Shown: piece after piece, positions 7,091 through 8,228 of the stretch
Layout: every line of letters starts with the position of its first letter
How positions within the stretch are numbered: position 1 is the first letter of the stretch
DNA from: Chitinophagaceae bacterium
GTDB taxonomy: Bacteria; Bacteroidota; Bacteroidia; Chitinophagales; Chitinophagaceae
Reading direction: 5' to 3'
Assembly (NCBI GenBank): GCA_016787105.1
Contig: JAEUVI010000226.1
Coordinates: 1-8,228, forward strand
DNA length: 8,228 nucleotides
Translations under genes and position numbers: made by a program
Notes under the pieces: model-generated
Databases searched by the model: none
What the model saw: only the letters and a program-made list of their open reading frames with translations
What the model was told of the DNA's origin: nothing

Positions 7091-7873
7091 ATGAAAGATA
7101 TAGCAGCAGGTTTGCCACCTGCATCTAAGAAAAGAGAAGAGATTATCCGCTTTATTATTCACGGCATGGCAGCTTATGTGAATGAGCGGAAAACAGGTAT
7201 CAAAGGAATACGCTTATATATATTGACAAAAAGCAAAGAAGAAGAAAACCTTGTGCGTATTGCATTATACGCCGAAAAGCCTGGCGCCTTTAAAGAAGAA
7301 GAGTTGGAACGCAAATTATCTGATCATTATATAAACCCTGATGCAGGCTGGTATTTTGAATTCGAAACAGTGCCTGATCATATTCCCGAATGTCAATACC
7401 GCAATGACAGCATGGGCCTTGATATTATTAAGGAAAGTATCATTAAAAACAATTTTTCCAGGGGCCGGGTTACCATTTTATCTGGTCAGGCCGAACACGA
7501 AGAGTACCTGCTTGACCCTGCAATAAAATCAAAATATAAAATCGGCCGTGGAAAAAATCCGGTACTCACTACAGGCATGATGCATTCAAACGATATTGTT
7601 TTTATCGCGAAAGAAGAAGAAGGATTCGATGAAACAAAAGGCGCCGCTAATCTTACGGTAAGTCGTTTTCATGCATCCATTATTTTCAAACCAGAGCAGA
7701 ATAAATTTTATATCGCAGCGGAAGCCGGAGGTGTAGCGAGTAAAACAAAATTATTTTCAGAAAACGGAAAGATGATCAGGCTGCAAGTTCCTGGTGCATT
7801 GCATGAACTGGCCGATAACGATCAGGCAGAGCTGGGAGGAAGCGTAAGAATTCTCTTTAAGCGTAGCAGTTAA
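7091..7873 (+). CDS. FHA-domain protein with uncharacterised N-terminal domain
   Basis: This 260-residue soluble protein has no signal peptide or membrane segment and should act in the cytoplasm. The C-terminal third (about 135-258) is an FHA phosphothreonine-binding domain: I151-G-R153-G in the first motif, then V190-S191-R-F-H194-A-S, the serine/histidine pair that characterises the fold. The usual downstream N-G-[TS] motif is not obvious, so peptide affinity could be altered. The N-terminal part (about 1-120) is an alpha/beta domain I do not recognise with certainty. Its order, a basic helix, a strand (G36-I-R-L-Y-I-L region), another strand, a charged helix, then a final strand, recalls the DUF3662 domain of actinobacterial FhaA. 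The start at 7091 lies 8 bases past the preceding stop; a longer version from 6977 would overlap the PBP coding region by over 100 bases and is less likely. It presumably reads marks made by the kinase in this operon. Confidence 0.88.
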   Translation: MKDIAAGLPPASKKREEIIRFIIHGMAAYVNERKTGIKGIRLYILTKSKEEENLVRIALYAEKPGAFKEEELERKLSDHYINPDAGWYFEFETVPDHIPECQYRNDSMGLDIIKESIIKNNFSRGRVTILSGQAEHEEYLLDPAIKSKYKIGRGKNPVLTTGMMHSNDIVFIAKEEEGFDETKGAANLTVSRFHASIIFKPEQNKFYIAAEAGGVASKTKLFSENGKMIRLQVPGALHELADNDQAELGGSVRILFKRSS

Positions 7874-8084
7874 TTAAGGCAAGGTTACGCTTTGCACTTT
7901 ACCATCGCTGTGTAAATCTTGGGCGGACAATAGGATCTCAAGCGGACGCAAAATTTTCCTCATATCATCGCCGAGTCCACGCCCAACACACATAACCATC
8001 TGTGAGACACGACTAAGAACCCTACTTATTGAGGGCGCTCGGAAAGAAAGAAGAACAAGAAATTAATGGTATAAAATAAACAGC
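7874..8084. other. Gene-free intergenic stretch, G+C-rich and unexplained
   Basis: About 210 bases separate the FHA gene from the lipoprotein gene. By hand count, 7921-8040 is about half G+C, visibly more than the surrounding genes. The minus strand is free of stops from 8062 to 7877 and holds a 41-codon ATG reading frame (7999-7874) whose stop abuts the FHA stop. Its translation matches nothing I recognise. Weak inverted pairs exist: GCAAGG/CTTTGC at 7879-7895, 7921-7928 with 7975-7984, and 7975-7980 with 8002-8008. None is followed by a T-run. The 8041-8080 portion is purine- and A-rich and may contain the leader of the lipoprotein gene, but I see no clear TAnnTTTG promoter element. A repeat, small RNA or decayed element is possible. 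Confidence 0.5.
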
Positions 8085-8228
8085 ATGAAAAAAATAGCAT
8101 CTGTTTTTATAGCAGCCTTCCTTTTTGTTTTTATTGCATGTAAACAGAAAATTTATGATGTCGCGATTGAGACAGGTATCTCTAGCACCATAGATCTCAA
8201 AAAGGGGCTTTATGTGGTGTTTTATCAG
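8085..8228 (+). CDS. Lipoprotein, N-terminal fragment (runs off the window)
   Basis: The first 48 codons of an open gene are visible. MKK is followed by a hydrophobic segment (A5 to A18) and cysteine C19 in the context F-I-A-C, a plausible signal peptidase II lipobox, although phenylalanine at -3 is not the most usual residue. After cleavage the mature protein would begin C-K-Q-K and be anchored by a lipid. The remaining 29 residues (for example S34-S-T-I-D-L-K-K) do not identify a family. The gene is separated from the operon by about 210 bases and probably has its own promoter, so a role in the same pathway cannot be assumed. The start is supported by the signal peptide and an A-rich leader. 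Confidence 0.8.
   Translation, partial: MKKIASVFIAAFLFVFIACKQKIYDVAIETGISSTIDLKKGLYVVFYQ

Noticed and set aside
7879..7895. GCAAGG/CTTTGC hairpin as a rho-independent terminator of the operon
   Set aside because: The stem is only six pairs including a G-T pair, and no T-run follows.
7874..7999. 41-codon minus-strand ORF called as a gene
   Set aside because: It is short, has no recognised family and no clear upstream signal. It is kept only as an observation in the intergenic finding.
8040..8084. Bacteroidota promoter (TTG and TAnnTTTG) for the lipoprotein gene
   Set aside because: A TTG occurs at 8029-8031, but no TAnnTTTG element lies at suitable spacing. The A-rich TATAAAAT-like stretch near 8070 is too generic to call.

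Overview
The window looks like part of a Bacteroidota genome, most plausibly Sphingobacteriales or Chitinophagaceae-like. The clues are moderate A+T content, starts without recognisable Shine-Dalgarno sequences in A-rich surroundings, a Bacteroidota-style lipoprotein signal at the right end, and the gene families present. This placement is inference; no taxonomic marker gene is present.

Four complete genes occupy 28-7873 on the + strand, packed as one operon. The first three junctions are essentially without spacer: the first start lies in a TGATG context, genes 1 and 2 overlap by one base (TAATG), genes 2 and 3 abut exactly (TAAATG), and gene 4 starts 8 bases after gene 3. In order they encode: (1) a PP2C-family Ser/Thr phosphatase with one membrane segment and a C-terminal extracytoplasmic domain; (2) a Hanks-type Ser/Thr kinase with one membrane segment and an extracytoplasmic array of MORN repeats; (3) a 1341-residue fusion of a SEDS (RodA/FtsW) glycosyltransferase with a class B penicillin-binding transpeptidase, preceded by an extra extracytoplasmic domain between two additional membrane segments; (4) an FHA phosphothreonine-reader protein with a novel-looking N-terminal domain.

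This gene content matches the actinobacterial cell-wall control locus (fhaA-fhaB-pstP-rodA-pbpA-pknA-pknB), but rebuilt: RodA and PbpA are one polypeptide, the kinase sensor is MORN instead of PASTA, and the order differs. The inferred system is a transmembrane kinase/phosphatase pair that senses something in the periplasm, sets a phosphothreonine mark read by the FHA protein, and tunes a one-piece peptidoglycan polymerase/crosslinker.

From 7874 to 8084 there is a gene-free stretch of about 210 bases that is visibly more G+C-rich than its flanks. It holds no convincing promoter or terminator and may be a repeat or structured element. At 8085 a lipoprotein gene begins and runs off the window.
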